Source of the DNA: Prevotella sp.
Lineage (GTDB): Bacteria; Bacteroidota; Bacteroidia; Bacteroidales; Bacteroidaceae
Direction: 5' to 3'
Assembly (NCBI GenBank): GCA_022641735.1
Contig: JALCDQ010000001.1
Coordinates: forward strand, 62,001 to 126,000
DNA length: 64,000 bases
Part shown: positions 25,803 to 34,115 of the stretch, piece by piece
How positions within the stretch are numbered: position 1 is the stretch's first letter
Layout of the letters: every line of letters starts with the position of its first letter
Translations under genes and position numbers: made by a program
Notes under the pieces: model-generated
The model's input: the letters and a program-made list of their open reading frames with translations, nothing else
What the model was told of the DNA's origin: nothing
Databases searched by the model: none

Positions 25803-26921
25803 ATGGCTGGTCTTTACGTTCATATTCCTTTTTGTACATCCCGATGCATCTATTGTGGATTCTATAGTACGACCCTGTCTTCTCTCCAAAACAGATACAT
25901 AGATGCGGTATGTCGAGAGATGACAATGCGCGAAAAGGTGAATCTCACCACTATCTATATCGGAGGGGGCACTCCCAGCACCTTATCCAAGGAGAATCTG
26001 GATAAACTCTTCCTATATATAAATAAGGTATATGGCCTTTCTTCTTCAATGATAGAAGGAGAGAAAGCTATTGAAATCACCATGGAATGTAACCCTGACG
26101 ATGTCTGCAAGCCTGATTTCTATCTCCCTCCACAAGTAAACAGGGTGAGCATGGGGGCTCAAACTTTCTCCGATGACCGTCTTCGACTACTTCATCGTAG
26201 GCATAATTCGGAAGAAATCAGGACTGCCGTGAGCCTTCTCCGCCACAAAGGCATCCGCAATATCAGCATAGACTTGATGTTCGGATTCCCTGATGAGACG
26301 CTCGAAGACTGGACTTCCGACCTTGAGGAAGCATTGAAACTCAATGTGGAGCATATCTCCGCCTACTCGCTCATGTATGAAAAGGGCACTCCACTCTATC
26401 GGATGCGGGAAGAGGGAAAGGTCAAGGAAATCAGCGATGACCTTTCTTTGCAGATGTACGACGCGCTCATCGACCGCCTTGAAGCGGCTGGATATGAGCA
26501 TTATGAAATCAGCAACTTTGCCAAAAAGGGCTTCCGTTCCAAGCATAACAGTTCTTATTGGCAGCAGATTCCCTATATCGGCATCGGTGCGGCAGCACAT
26601 TCTTACGACCTGAAAACAAGACAATGGAACGTAGCGGATATTCAGTCGTATATTAAAGGAATAGAAGCAGGCAAACGGCCCTTCGAGAAAGAGGTCATCG
26701 ATGATGACACCCGTTATGATGATATCATCACGACAGCCTTGCGCACAAAGGAAGGTATCGACCTGAAAAGCCTTTCCTTGCCTTATCGGGAGTATCTCTT
26801 GAAGCAGGCTGAAAACTATATCACCCGCCATCTTTTAAAGATAGAGGGTGATAAACTAAGTCTTACTCGGAAAGGAATCTATATCAGTGACTCGATCATG
26901 AGCGATTTAATGCATGTCTAA
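25803..26921 (+). CDS. hemW: HemW-type radical SAM protein
   Basis: 372 residues from ATG 25803; an in-frame start at 25791 lies in the promoter box. YVHIPFCTSRCIYCGFYS carries the CxxxCxxC cluster motif plus the extra Cys-free GF that marks HemW relative to true HemN. IYIGGGTPSTL and the C-terminal HemN_C region (IGIGAAAHSYD) are present. HemW proteins bind heme and deliver it to respiratory enzymes; they are often misnamed oxygen-independent coproporphyrinogen oxidase. The 3' end overlaps the convergent small gene by 15 nt. Confidence 0.88.
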   Translation: MAGLYVHIPFCTSRCIYCGFYSTTLSSLQNRYIDAVCREMTMREKVNLTTIYIGGGTPSTLSKENLDKLFLYINKVYGLSSSMIEGEKAIEITMECNPDDVCKPDFYLPPQVNRVSMGAQTFSDDRLRLLHRRHNSEEIRTAVSLLRHKGIRNISIDLMFGFPDETLEDWTSDLEEALKLNVEHISAYSLMYEKGTPLYRMREEGKVKEISDDLSLQMYDALIDRLEAAGYEHYEISNFAKKGFRSKHNSSYWQQIPYIGIGAAAHSYDLKTRQWNVADIQSYIKGIEAGKRPFEKEVIDDDTRYDDIITTALRTKEGIDLKSLSLPYREYLLKQAENYITRHLLKIEGDKLSLTRKGIYISDSIMSDLMHV

Positions 26922-27257
26922 TTTGCCGTCTTTCCACTGGCCATAGAAGTATTCCTTGATGTCTTTATCGATATCTACGACCGAGCGTTTACCCGTCACA
27001 TAGGGCTTTGCCATTTCGCAAAGCACCCATAAAACGATGCAGATAGCAAGACCGCAAACGAAATTCAACATCTCATTTTGTATGAATTTGGCTTGCAAAA
27101 AGAAAATCATCGCAATGATAGGGAATGCTGCCAAGAGCCAATCTCCTGCCGTATTCATCTTCGAACTGTTGAGTCTTTCCTCCTTCAAGTCCTGTGGAGC
27201 AAAGGTCATGAGCTGCTTCTTGTGAAGTCCCCAATAGTCTTCAAATTCCTGTTCCAT
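26907..27257 (-). CDS. Two-helix membrane protein, unknown function
   Basis: 116 residues. Acidic/aromatic N-terminus (MEQEFEDYWGLHKKQLMTF), two hydrophobic helices near residues 38-54 and 62-83, then a charged C-terminus (DIDKDIKEYFYGQWKDGK). No family recognised. It lies 7 nt downstream of the permease stop and is probably its second gene; its end overlaps hemW tail to tail. Confidence 0.65.
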   Translation of the reverse strand: MEQEFEDYWGLHKKQLMTFAPQDLKEERLNSSKMNTAGDWLLAAFPIIAMIFFLQAKFIQNEMLNFVCGLAICIVLWVLCEMAKPYVTGKRSVVDIDKDIKEYFYGQWKDGKLDMH

Positions 27258-27264
27258 CGTCTTT

Positions 27265-28497
27265 CTATTGTTTGTTTCTTTCCAAACTCTCTGCTTCTTC
27301 TTGCTTATTATGTGGCAAAAGAAGATTGAGCAACACGCCTACAACGGCACTCAAACCGATACCTCCTAATGAGAATTCACCGAAAGAGAGGATAGCTCCG
27401 CCGATGCCTAACGTCAAAGTGACGGAAACAATGATGATATTGCGGGTGACACTGAGGTCCACCTTATGCTGTATGAGGTTCTGGATACCCACGTTGGCTA
27501 TCGTTCCGAAGAGCAGAAGCATGATGCCGCCAAGCACTGCGGAAGGAATAGAGCGCAGGAAAGCTGACAGTTTTCCGATAACTGAAAAGACAATTGCCGT
27601 AGCGGCAGCGATGCGGATGACCTGCGGAGAGGTGACTTTGGTGATTGACATGGCACCGGTGACCTCGCTATAAGTGGTTACTGGAGGGCCTCCCAACAGA
27701 CTTGCGGCCATACAGGCAAGACCATCACCGAGCATGGTGCGGTGCAATCCCGGATCTTTCACGAAGTCTTTGCCTGCAACAGCTCCCACTACATACACGT
27801 CGCCGATATGCTCAATGACCGGAGCAATAGCTACCGGAACCATATAAATAAAGGGTTCCCATGCAAATTGAGGGAATTGGAAATGGGCAATCGACGGCGG
27901 AAGGGCAAACCAAGACGCTGTGATGATTCCACTGAAATCAACTTTCCCCAAGAGAAGAGCCACGCCATATCCGACAATAAGGCCACAAACCACAGGCACC
28001 AATTTGATGAGTCCTTTGGCAAAAGTCAAGACGAGAATGGCCGTAATCAAAGAGATGAAGGCCAACAACCAGTCATTCTTCGCCATATCCACGGCAGAAG
28101 TAGAAAGCGTCAGTCCGATAAGGATGATGACAGGGCCGATGACAACAGGCGGGAAAAGCCTGTCGAGCAACTTCTGTCCTTGCCATTTGATGAGCGCACT
28201 CATAATGAAATACACGAGCGCAACGCCCATAATGCCGGCAAGAGTACCTGGCATGCCCCACTGTTTGCTAGCTGCTATAATGGGCGCAATGAATGCAAAG
28301 CTGGAACCTAAGAAAATAGGCACCTTCCATTTCGTAACAAAATGAAAGATGAAAGTACCTAGTCCTGCTGTAAACAATGCGGTTGCGGGGTCTAGCCCCA
28401 CAAGTAGCGGCACTAAAACTGTGGCTCCGAAAGCGACGAAGAGAAACTGCACTCCCACAATTCCCTTCCTCATTGGTGTTAATCTGATATTGTCCAT
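27265..28497 (-). CDS. uraA: Uracil/xanthine permease (NCS2 family)
   Basis: 410 residues from ATG 28497, chosen because a TTG four codons upstream sits on the promoter box. About 12-14 hydrophobic helices. GVQFLFVAFGATVLVPLLVG near the N-terminus and PVTTYSEVTGAMSITKVTSP in the middle are NCS2 signatures; the Glu of SEVTG helps bind the base. It imports uracil or a related nucleobase with protons through the inner membrane; UraA-like sequence favours uracil. Confidence 0.88.
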   Translation of the reverse strand: MDNIRLTPMRKGIVGVQFLFVAFGATVLVPLLVGLDPATALFTAGLGTFIFHFVTKWKVPIFLGSSFAFIAPIIAASKQWGMPGTLAGIMGVALVYFIMSALIKWQGQKLLDRLFPPVVIGPVIILIGLTLSTSAVDMAKNDWLLAFISLITAILVLTFAKGLIKLVPVVCGLIVGYGVALLLGKVDFSGIITASWFALPPSIAHFQFPQFAWEPFIYMVPVAIAPVIEHIGDVYVVGAVAGKDFVKDPGLHRTMLGDGLACMAASLLGGPPVTTYSEVTGAMSITKVTSPQVIRIAAATAIVFSVIGKLSAFLRSIPSAVLGGIMLLLFGTIANVGIQNLIQHKVDLSVTRNIIIVSVTLTLGIGGAILSFGEFSLGGIGLSAVVGVLLNLLLPHNKQEEAESLERNKQ

Positions 28498-28506
28498 AGT
28501 TGTGTA

Positions 28507-28514
28507 CAAATATA
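28507..28514 (-). promoter_or_regulatory. -7 box of uraA
   Basis: TATATTTG on the minus strand, 9 nt before ATG 28497. Confidence 0.6.
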
Positions 28515-28576
28515 CTGAAAATCCATGAAAGCCGAAAACAATTTATCAAAAACTTTGCCTTTTCGTTGCATTTTAT

Positions 28577-28584
28577 TATCTTTG
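28577..28584 (+). promoter_or_regulatory. -7 box of the MGMT-family gene
   Basis: TATCTTTG, 9 nt before ATG 28594. Confidence 0.65.
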
Positions 28585-28593
28585 CCTTGCAAT

Positions 28594-28917
28594 ATGAATA
28601 TTTCGCAAGAAGATTTTCGTAAGGAAGCTTACAGCGTAATCGCTGCTATTCCAAGCGGAAAAGTGATTACTTATGGGCAGATAGCCCGTCTCATCGGTTA
28701 TCCACAGCATTTCCGGCTTGTGGGGCATGTGCTCCGTGGGGCTTCTGACGGCCTTTATCTACCTTGCCATCGGGTGGTAAACAGCGAAGGGCGGTTGGCT
28801 CCTCATTGGCCGGAACAACGTGCTCTGTTAGCAAAAGAGGGTGTTTCTTTTCTGCCGAATGGGCATGTTGACCTGAAGAAATGCCAATGGGACTTCATGA
28901 ATATGACTGACTTTTAA
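28594..28917 (+). CDS. MGMT-family DNA alkyltransferase-like protein, single domain
   Basis: 107 residues from ATG 28594; a longer frame from 28525 would contain the promoter box. Only the C-terminal methyltransferase domain is present: SGKVITYGQIARLIGYP and LPCHRVVNSEGRLAPHW, with the reactive Cys in PCHRV retained, unlike alkyltransferase-like proteins that carry Trp there. It could remove alkyl groups from guanine O6 or flag them for excision repair. The usual N-terminal domain is missing. Confidence 0.85.
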   Translation: MNISQEDFRKEAYSVIAAIPSGKVITYGQIARLIGYPQHFRLVGHVLRGASDGLYLPCHRVVNSEGRLAPHWPEQRALLAKEGVSFLPNGHVDLKKCQWDFMNMTDF

Positions 28918-28976
28918 CATTTCCGAGTTATTTAATCGAATATATCAGACTAACTTTTGCATATAAAAAAGTCGTT

Positions 28977-28994
28977 TTTGCATAATTATGCAAA
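28977..28994. repeat. 18-bp palindrome TTTGCATAATTATGCAAA
   Basis: Perfectly self-complementary; identical to the site at 42658-42675. Confidence 0.85.
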
Positions 28995-29117
28995 TGCGAT
29001 ATAAGGCCCTCCCAATAGGGAGCCTTCATACCATGAACCTCAAAAAATAAAGTGGCTTATATCGCTCGAAAAAGGCATTATCGGCGAGGTTGATTTTTCA
29101 AAAAAGTTGATTTCACC

Positions 29118-29249
29118 CTTAAAAGCTACTTTCGAGGGTGTAATAAGTGATTAATTACCTTGTAAAAGGTGGTCTTTTACCTTGTAAACAACGATTAATC
29201 ACCTTGTAAAAGGCCGCTTTTGACCCTATAAATGGCCAAATGAGGCATG
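29118..29249. repeat. 22-bp tandem repeat array E (6 units)
   Basis: Units at 29118, 29140, 29162, 29184, 29206 and 29228. The four middle units begin GTAA and end in ACCTT or ACCCT; the first and last are degenerate. Confidence 0.85.
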
Positions 29250-29430
29250 CCGAAAGATATTCTTGTATATTTCATTAGATACTTGTATAATTATGCATAA
29301 CCGTTTTAAGTTAATTTATTAATCGCTTTTTGTCCTCCCTTTGATGATTCTCGGGATGGCAGACCGTCATTCTTGCTACACCTTATTATATTTATAAGAC
29401 TGAAAAATGCTTGTTTAAGAAATTAATTTG

Positions 29431-29438
29431 TATCTTTG
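29431..29438 (+). promoter_or_regulatory. -7 box of the lactonase-tcdA unit
   Basis: TATCTTTG, only 4 nt before ATG 29443, with a possible -33 TTG 17 nt upstream. Confidence 0.7.
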
Positions 29439-29442
29439 CGGT

Positions 29443-30582
29443 ATGAAAAGAATACTATCACTTTTGCTGCTCGCAGCAAGCCTCAACGCCATGGCACAAG
29501 ACGAAATAAAGCTCATCGTGGGTACTTATACCAACGGTTCAAGCAAAGGTATCTATACCTTTAATTTCAATCAGCAGACGGGAGAGACCTCTCCGCTCGA
29601 CACGCTGGCAGTGAAGAATCCCTCTTATCTGAACGTTTCAAGCGACGGTAAGATGATTTATGCCGTGTCGGAAAACGGCGATGCCACGGCTGCCATCAAT
29701 GCTATCAGCTTCAATAGCACAACGGGAAAGATGAAACTCATCAACTCGCAACTCACCAAAGGTGAAGACCCATGCTATGTGGAGATGAACGACAACTTTC
29801 TTCTCACCGCCAATTACAGCGGCGGCTCTATGAGCCTGTTCCCCTTGAACTTAGATGGCTCGCTCCGCCCGATGGCTCAACAGTTCAAAGGAACTATCGG
29901 TGGACCTTACTCTCCCAATCAAGACACGCCCCATATCCATTGTGCAACCTTCACTCCTGACGGCAACTACGTGCTTGCAAGTGATTTCAGTGCCGACAGA
30001 ATACTGAAGTTTGAAATCCTCGGCATCGATGGCATCAAGCCTGCAGGTATCGCCGGAACACTGAAAGCAGGGTCAGGACCTCGCCATATCATCTTCAGCA
30101 ACGACAGTAGATTCTTCTATGTGATGAGCGAACTGTCAGGGGCCGTCACCGCATATATATGGAATTTCGGGAAACCTCGTAAGATTCAGGAGATTCAATC
30201 GGACTCCGTGGAAGGTCACGGAGGTGCTGACATCCACTTTTCCATTGACGGAAAGTACCTCTATACGAGCAATCGACTGAAGCAAGACGGCATTTCCATC
30301 TTCAAGGTTGACAAACGTTCAGGGCGCTTGACGAAGATAGGTTATCAGCTCACAGGCGTTCATCCGCGCAATTTCGGCATTACTCCCAATGGCAAATATC
30401 TGCTTTGTGCCTGCCGTGATGACAATAAAATTCAGGTGTTCCGCATCAATCAGACCACCGGAATGCTGGAAGATACCCACAAAGACATTGCTGTGGATAA
30501 GCCCGTTTGCGTGAAATTCTATCCCTTTGTAATGCAACCGGGGTTCGGAGATGGGCAGTTCCGCGTCATGGAAAAGAAATAA
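29443..30582 (+). CDS. Exported seven-bladed lactonase (6-phosphogluconolactonase-like)
   Basis: 379 residues from ATG 29443; an upstream TTG lies in the promoter box. Signal peptide (MKRILSLLLLAASLNAMA), then a beta-propeller of the Lactonase family: LIVGTYTNGSSKGIYTFNF, SSGPRHIIF-like GSGPRHIIFSNDSRFFYV, GVHPRNFGITPNGKYLLCA. Cytoplasmic relatives hydrolyse 6-phosphogluconolactone; an exported one must act on some other lactone or sugar, so the substrate is open. Followed after 19 nt by tcdA. Confidence 0.85.
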   Translation: MKRILSLLLLAASLNAMAQDEIKLIVGTYTNGSSKGIYTFNFNQQTGETSPLDTLAVKNPSYLNVSSDGKMIYAVSENGDATAAINAISFNSTTGKMKLINSQLTKGEDPCYVEMNDNFLLTANYSGGSMSLFPLNLDGSLRPMAQQFKGTIGGPYSPNQDTPHIHCATFTPDGNYVLASDFSADRILKFEILGIDGIKPAGIAGTLKAGSGPRHIIFSNDSRFFYVMSELSGAVTAYIWNFGKPRKIQEIQSDSVEGHGGADIHFSIDGKYLYTSNRLKQDGISIFKVDKRSGRLTKIGYQLTGVHPRNFGITPNGKYLLCACRDDNKIQVFRINQTTGMLEDTHKDIAVDKPVCVKFYPFVMQPGFGDGQFRVMEKK

Positions 30583-30601
30583 CAGGAGGACGAAAAGCAA
30601 G

Positions 30602-31390
30602 ATGCAAGACCAGTTTTCAAGGACTGAAATGCTGCTGGGAAAGCCTGCTCTCGAGACGCTCAAAGGCTCTCGAGTAGCCGTTTTCGGTGTAGGAGGCGTA
30701 GGCGGATATGTTGTCGAGGTGCTCGCGCGCAGTGGCGTAGGCGAGTTGGCCTTGATAGATAACGACCGCGTATCCATTACCAACATCAACCGACAACTCT
30801 ATGCGCTGCTCTCAACGATAGGAGAATACAAGGTGGATGTGGCTGAAAAGCGCATCCACGACATTAATCCGCAGTGCATTCTGCATAAATATCAGATGTT
30901 CTATATGCCTGAAAATGCCGATGAAATCGACCTTTCGCAGTTTGATTATGTAGTGGATTGCATCGATACTATCACCGCAAAACTCGAGCTCATCAAACGT
31001 TGCCATGCCCTCCAAATCCCTATTATATCGAGTATGGGTGCTGCCAACAAGCTCGACCCTACCGGTTTCAGGGTTGCTGACATACAGAAAACCCAAATGG
31101 ACCCGCTTGCCAAAGTTATCCGCAAGAAACTCCGCCAACTCCATATACCGCATCTGAAGGTGGTATATAGCGAGGAAGAGCCTCTCCGCCCTATCGAAGA
31201 CGATGACACAAAAACGGAAAATGACACGCAAGAGAACAATAGCCGAAGGAGCGTTCCGGCAAGTAATGCCTTCGTACCTGCCGCTGCCGGGTTAATCATA
31301 GGTGGCGAAGTGGTGAAAGACTTGATAGCAAAAGCAGGCACAATGCGCCTCTCCCAACCATCATCTGACAGCACTTGCCAAGGAAAATAA
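30602..31390 (+). CDS. tcdA: tRNA threonylcarbamoyladenosine dehydratase (TcdA/CsdL)
   Basis: 262 residues from ATG 30602, preceded by AGGAGG; the longer frame from 30551 would overlap the lactonase. N-terminal QFSRTEMLLGKPALETLKGS and the nucleotide-binding loop VFGVGGVGGYVVEVLARSG, then ALIDNDRVSITNINRQ, are E1-like ThiF-fold hallmarks; AAGLIIGGEVVKDL is the TcdA C-terminal motif. It uses ATP to cyclise t6A37 of tRNA to ct6A. Confidence 0.92.
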   Translation: MQDQFSRTEMLLGKPALETLKGSRVAVFGVGGVGGYVVEVLARSGVGELALIDNDRVSITNINRQLYALLSTIGEYKVDVAEKRIHDINPQCILHKYQMFYMPENADEIDLSQFDYVVDCIDTITAKLELIKRCHALQIPIISSMGAANKLDPTGFRVADIQKTQMDPLAKVIRKKLRQLHIPHLKVVYSEEEPLRPIEDDDTKTENDTQENNSRRSVPASNAFVPAAAGLIIGGEVVKDLIAKAGTMRLSQPSSDSTCQGK

Positions 31391-31427
31391 ACGTGAATAG
31401 CCGACCGAAACGCCCCGTTTCCGCCCT

Positions 31428-32774
31428 TTAAGAAAGGTCTTCAGGTAGCTCTGTGATTGCTTCCGGAATCGGTAAAGCCGCCGTTTCCTTAACACCAAGT
31501 TCCTTTAATTGATTGGCTTTCTGCACGATGCTCTGTCTGCCTGAATACAATTTATTATGAACAGATTCATAATCCCTATGCAATTTGTCTATATCCGAGC
31601 CGACTGTATCTAATTTTTTGATGAAATCCCCTACTCTTTTGAGCAGTTCCTCAGCAAGATCGAACACCTGTTTTTGATTCTCCGACTGGATATATTGACG
31701 CCATGCTATCTGAATAATCCTAAGGATTGCCATCAGGTTTTGCTGACTTGTGATAAACACTTGTTTAGAAAAAGCATCGTTCCAAAGCTTTGGGTCAGTG
31801 GCCAAAGCCAGTTGCAAAGCCCCTTCGTTAGGGACAAACATAATCACAAACTCTATGGCATGACGAGGCTTCTGTATGTATTTGCTGTAGTCTTTCTTAG
31901 CAAGATTGCCGTATTGAGTCTTCACACTCTTCACCAAATCATCTGCATATTTTTTCTTAAGGCCTTCATCTTCTGTGTTTACATATTGAAAATAGGCTTC
32001 AATACTCATCTTTGAGTCTATCACAACGTCCTCATTATTAGGGTAATGCATGATGACATCGGGTATCATTCGTTTGCCGCTATCCTCATTGGTGACAATG
32101 TTGCCCTTATCATCTGTGATCGATTGCTGCAAATCATAATTGATTCCCTGCTTGAAACCTTGAGCGTCGAGGATGTCACTCAATATCAATTCGCCCCAAT
32201 TTCCTTGTACCTTATTGGCTCCACGCATCACATTCGTAAGACGGGTAGCCGTTTTGTCTATCTTTTCCGTTTGTTGAGCCATCGAGCGCAACTGCTCAGA
32301 AAGGGAGGCTGTGCTCTTTGCCGTCTCCTGATTAGTGCTCTGTATGGCCTGATGAAGCTGTTGGATATTATCCTTCAGAGGCTTGGTAATGTTCTCCATC
32401 GACTCAGAATTCTGCGATTTCAACTTCTCTGAGGTCTGGTCAAGTACATGATTGGCAAGGTTGGAAAACTGCTCTTGCACCGTCTTCAACTGCTGTTCAA
32501 ACTGCTCTTTGCGTAATTGAGCCTGCTCATCATTGGCCTTCTGTTCTGCTGCCAATTGCGCCTGCACACTGCTCAACTGCATTTTCACCTGCGTAAGTTC
32601 ATCCCGAAGTGCACGATTCTCATTTTCAGACGTTTCCAATTGCTGTTGAACCTTCTCGTTCTGGGCTTTTGCTTGCCCGACTTGTTCATCAGAAACCTTC
32701 AACTTTCCTTTCATATAGAGGTACGTAAAAACACCTCCTATAATGATTCCGATTAAGATATAGACTGCTATCAT
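31428..32774 (-). CDS. rmuC: DNA recombination protein RmuC homologue
   Basis: 448 residues. One N-terminal membrane helix (IAVYILIGIIIGGVFTYLYM), a long coiled coil about residues 25-180 rich in Gln/Glu, then the RmuC nuclease-like domain with VQGNWGELILSDILDAQGF, DVIMHYPNNEDVVIDSKMS and AIEFVIMFVPNEGAL. RmuC limits inversions at short repeats and acts in DNA repair. Own promoter; separate from the filament operon that ends just upstream. Confidence 0.92.
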   Translation of the reverse strand: MIAVYILIGIIIGGVFTYLYMKGKLKVSDEQVGQAKAQNEKVQQQLETSENENRALRDELTQVKMQLSSVQAQLAAEQKANDEQAQLRKEQFEQQLKTVQEQFSNLANHVLDQTSEKLKSQNSESMENITKPLKDNIQQLHQAIQSTNQETAKSTASLSEQLRSMAQQTEKIDKTATRLTNVMRGANKVQGNWGELILSDILDAQGFKQGINYDLQQSITDDKGNIVTNEDSGKRMIPDVIMHYPNNEDVVIDSKMSIEAYFQYVNTEDEGLKKKYADDLVKSVKTQYGNLAKKDYSKYIQKPRHAIEFVIMFVPNEGALQLALATDPKLWNDAFSKQVFITSQQNLMAILRIIQIAWRQYIQSENQKQVFDLAEELLKRVGDFIKKLDTVGSDIDKLHRDYESVHNKLYSGRQSIVQKANQLKELGVKETAALPIPEAITELPEDLS

Positions 32775-32797
32775 GTATTTTTTATGATTTAATATTG

Positions 32798-32805
32798 CAA
32801 AGATA
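32798..32805 (-). promoter_or_regulatory. -7 box of rmuC
   Basis: TATCTTTG on the minus strand, 23 nt before the rmuC ATG and 11 nt beyond the MATE gene stop. Confidence 0.65.
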
Positions 32806-32816
32806 CAAAAATTATT

Positions 32817-34115
32817 TTATATCAAATGCACTTGAGTCATATAAATCTTTTGGATAATTCCACGCATGGCAAGATAGACAACTAAGGCTAACCAAAGGGC
32901 ATGATTGCCCATTATACCAAACAGAAGTTCATAAATCAAGAAGAACAAAACCGCTGACAAGGCAGAGGAAATCAGCATTCCGCGCGTGGCAGTGATGCCG
33001 ATGAAGATGCCATCATAAATGAATGCTCCCACACCCACTATTGGCACGGCGACTGCCCATGACAAATAAGGCATTGCGGCATCGATGACAGCCTTGTTAT
33101 CAGTAAGAATACTCAGAAATCCCCGTCCTCCCAAGCAGAAGAAAAGCGTGAGAACTATCGCCAAAGTGAAGCCCCATCGGAAGAGTTTCTGCATCACTTC
33201 ATGGAAAGCCTCACGATTGCCAGCCCCATAATATTTCCCACTTAAGGCCTCTCCTGCAAAGGCAAAGCCATCCATAACGAAAGACGTTATCGTGAAAAAG
33301 GTCATCAACAGGGTATTTACGGATAATATCAAATCACCTTGACGGGCACCAAAGGAGGTAAAAAAGAGGTTTACCGACACCAAGAACAACGTGCGCAAAA
33401 AGATGTCACGATTGACTTTAAAGAAACGCACCATCGCCTTTTGAGAGAATAAGCCCGATTTCCAACTATGATTCCTACTGATTTTACCATAATACCGAAG
33501 CCATAACAGCAGTGCCAACAAGAAGCCCGACCACTGTGCAATGAGAGTTCCCATTGCCACACCCTCTATCTTCATGCCCACTCCGAAAACCAAAGAGAGC
33601 GACACAATGATATTGATGACGTTCTGAAGGATGGCCACCACCATCGGAATACGCGTGTTTTGCATGCCTATAAACCAGCCTGTAAGACCGAAGAGGCACA
33701 ACATTGCGGGTGCTCCCCATATACATATATTATAATAGGTGTAAACCAAAGGAAGGACATCTGCCGATGGACGCATGATTTGAAGCGCTATCCAGCGCAA
33801 AGGAAGTTGAAAAACAAGGAAGCAAAAGGCTATCAACAACCCGATGGAAAGCGAGCGGATGAGCAGTCGCATGAGTTCCTCCATATCCCTGCTACCCAAT
33901 GCCTGCGAGGTCATTCCACTCGTCCCCATGCGCAAAAAGCCAAATATCCAATAGATGACATTGAATATCATCGAGCCTACCGCTATCGCCGCAATATAGA
34001 AAGCATTGCCCAGATGCCCCACAATAGCAAGGTCGACAAGCCCTAAAAGCGGCACTGTAATGTTCGAGATAATCGAAGGTACAGCGAGATGGATTATTTG
34101 TCGGTTAATTGTCAC
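32817..34115 (-). CDS. MATE-family multidrug/metabolite exporter (DinF-like)
   Basis: 432 residues from a GTG that overlaps the end of the zinc-ribbon gene by 11 nt. About 12 membrane helices in two six-helix halves; HLAVPSIISNITVPLLGLVD and the following VGHLG are characteristic of MATE proteins of the DinF branch. It uses an ion gradient to export organic molecules. The overlap shows it is translated with the filament operon; whether it serves the machine or only shares the transcript is unknown. Confidence 0.88.
   Translation of the reverse strand: MTINRQIIHLAVPSIISNITVPLLGLVDLAIVGHLGNAFYIAAIAVGSMIFNVIYWIFGFLRMGTSGMTSQALGSRDMEELMRLLIRSLSIGLLIAFCFLVFQLPLRWIALQIMRPSADVLPLVYTYYNICIWGAPAMLCLFGLTGWFIGMQNTRIPMVVAILQNVINIIVSLSLVFGVGMKIEGVAMGTLIAQWSGFLLALLLWLRYYGKISRNHSWKSGLFSQKAMVRFFKVNRDIFLRTLFLVSVNLFFTSFGARQGDLILSVNTLLMTFFTITSFVMDGFAFAGEALSGKYYGAGNREAFHEVMQKLFRWGFTLAIVLTLFFCLGGRGFLSILTDNKAVIDAAMPYLSWAVAVPIVGVGAFIYDGIFIGITATRGMLISSALSAVLFFLIYELLFGIMGNHALWLALVVYLAMRGIIQKIYMTQVHLI

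Larger units (their letters stand above)
28938..29325 (+). repeat. Composite intergenic element, copy 1
   Basis: Shared landmarks with copy 2 (42618-43028), in the same order and orientation: ATATATCAGACTAACTTT, the palindrome TTTGCATAATTATGCAAA, an AAAATAAAGTGGCTTATATC-like block, a 22-bp array, a degenerate TGCATAA palindrome and CCGTTTTAAGTTAATTTATT. No coding frame runs through it. No terminal inverted repeat or target duplication was noticed. Confidence 0.8.
28918..29430. other. 525-nt gap occupied mainly by a composite repeat
   Basis: From 28938 to 29325 it matches the element at 42618-43028. The remaining 29326-29430 shows only a likely promoter (TTG at 29411-29413, 17 nt before the lactonase -7 box). 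Confidence 0.65.

Noticed and set aside
26187..26831. 214-codon open frame on the minus strand
   Set aside because: Shadow of hemW; protein sequence is not like any family.
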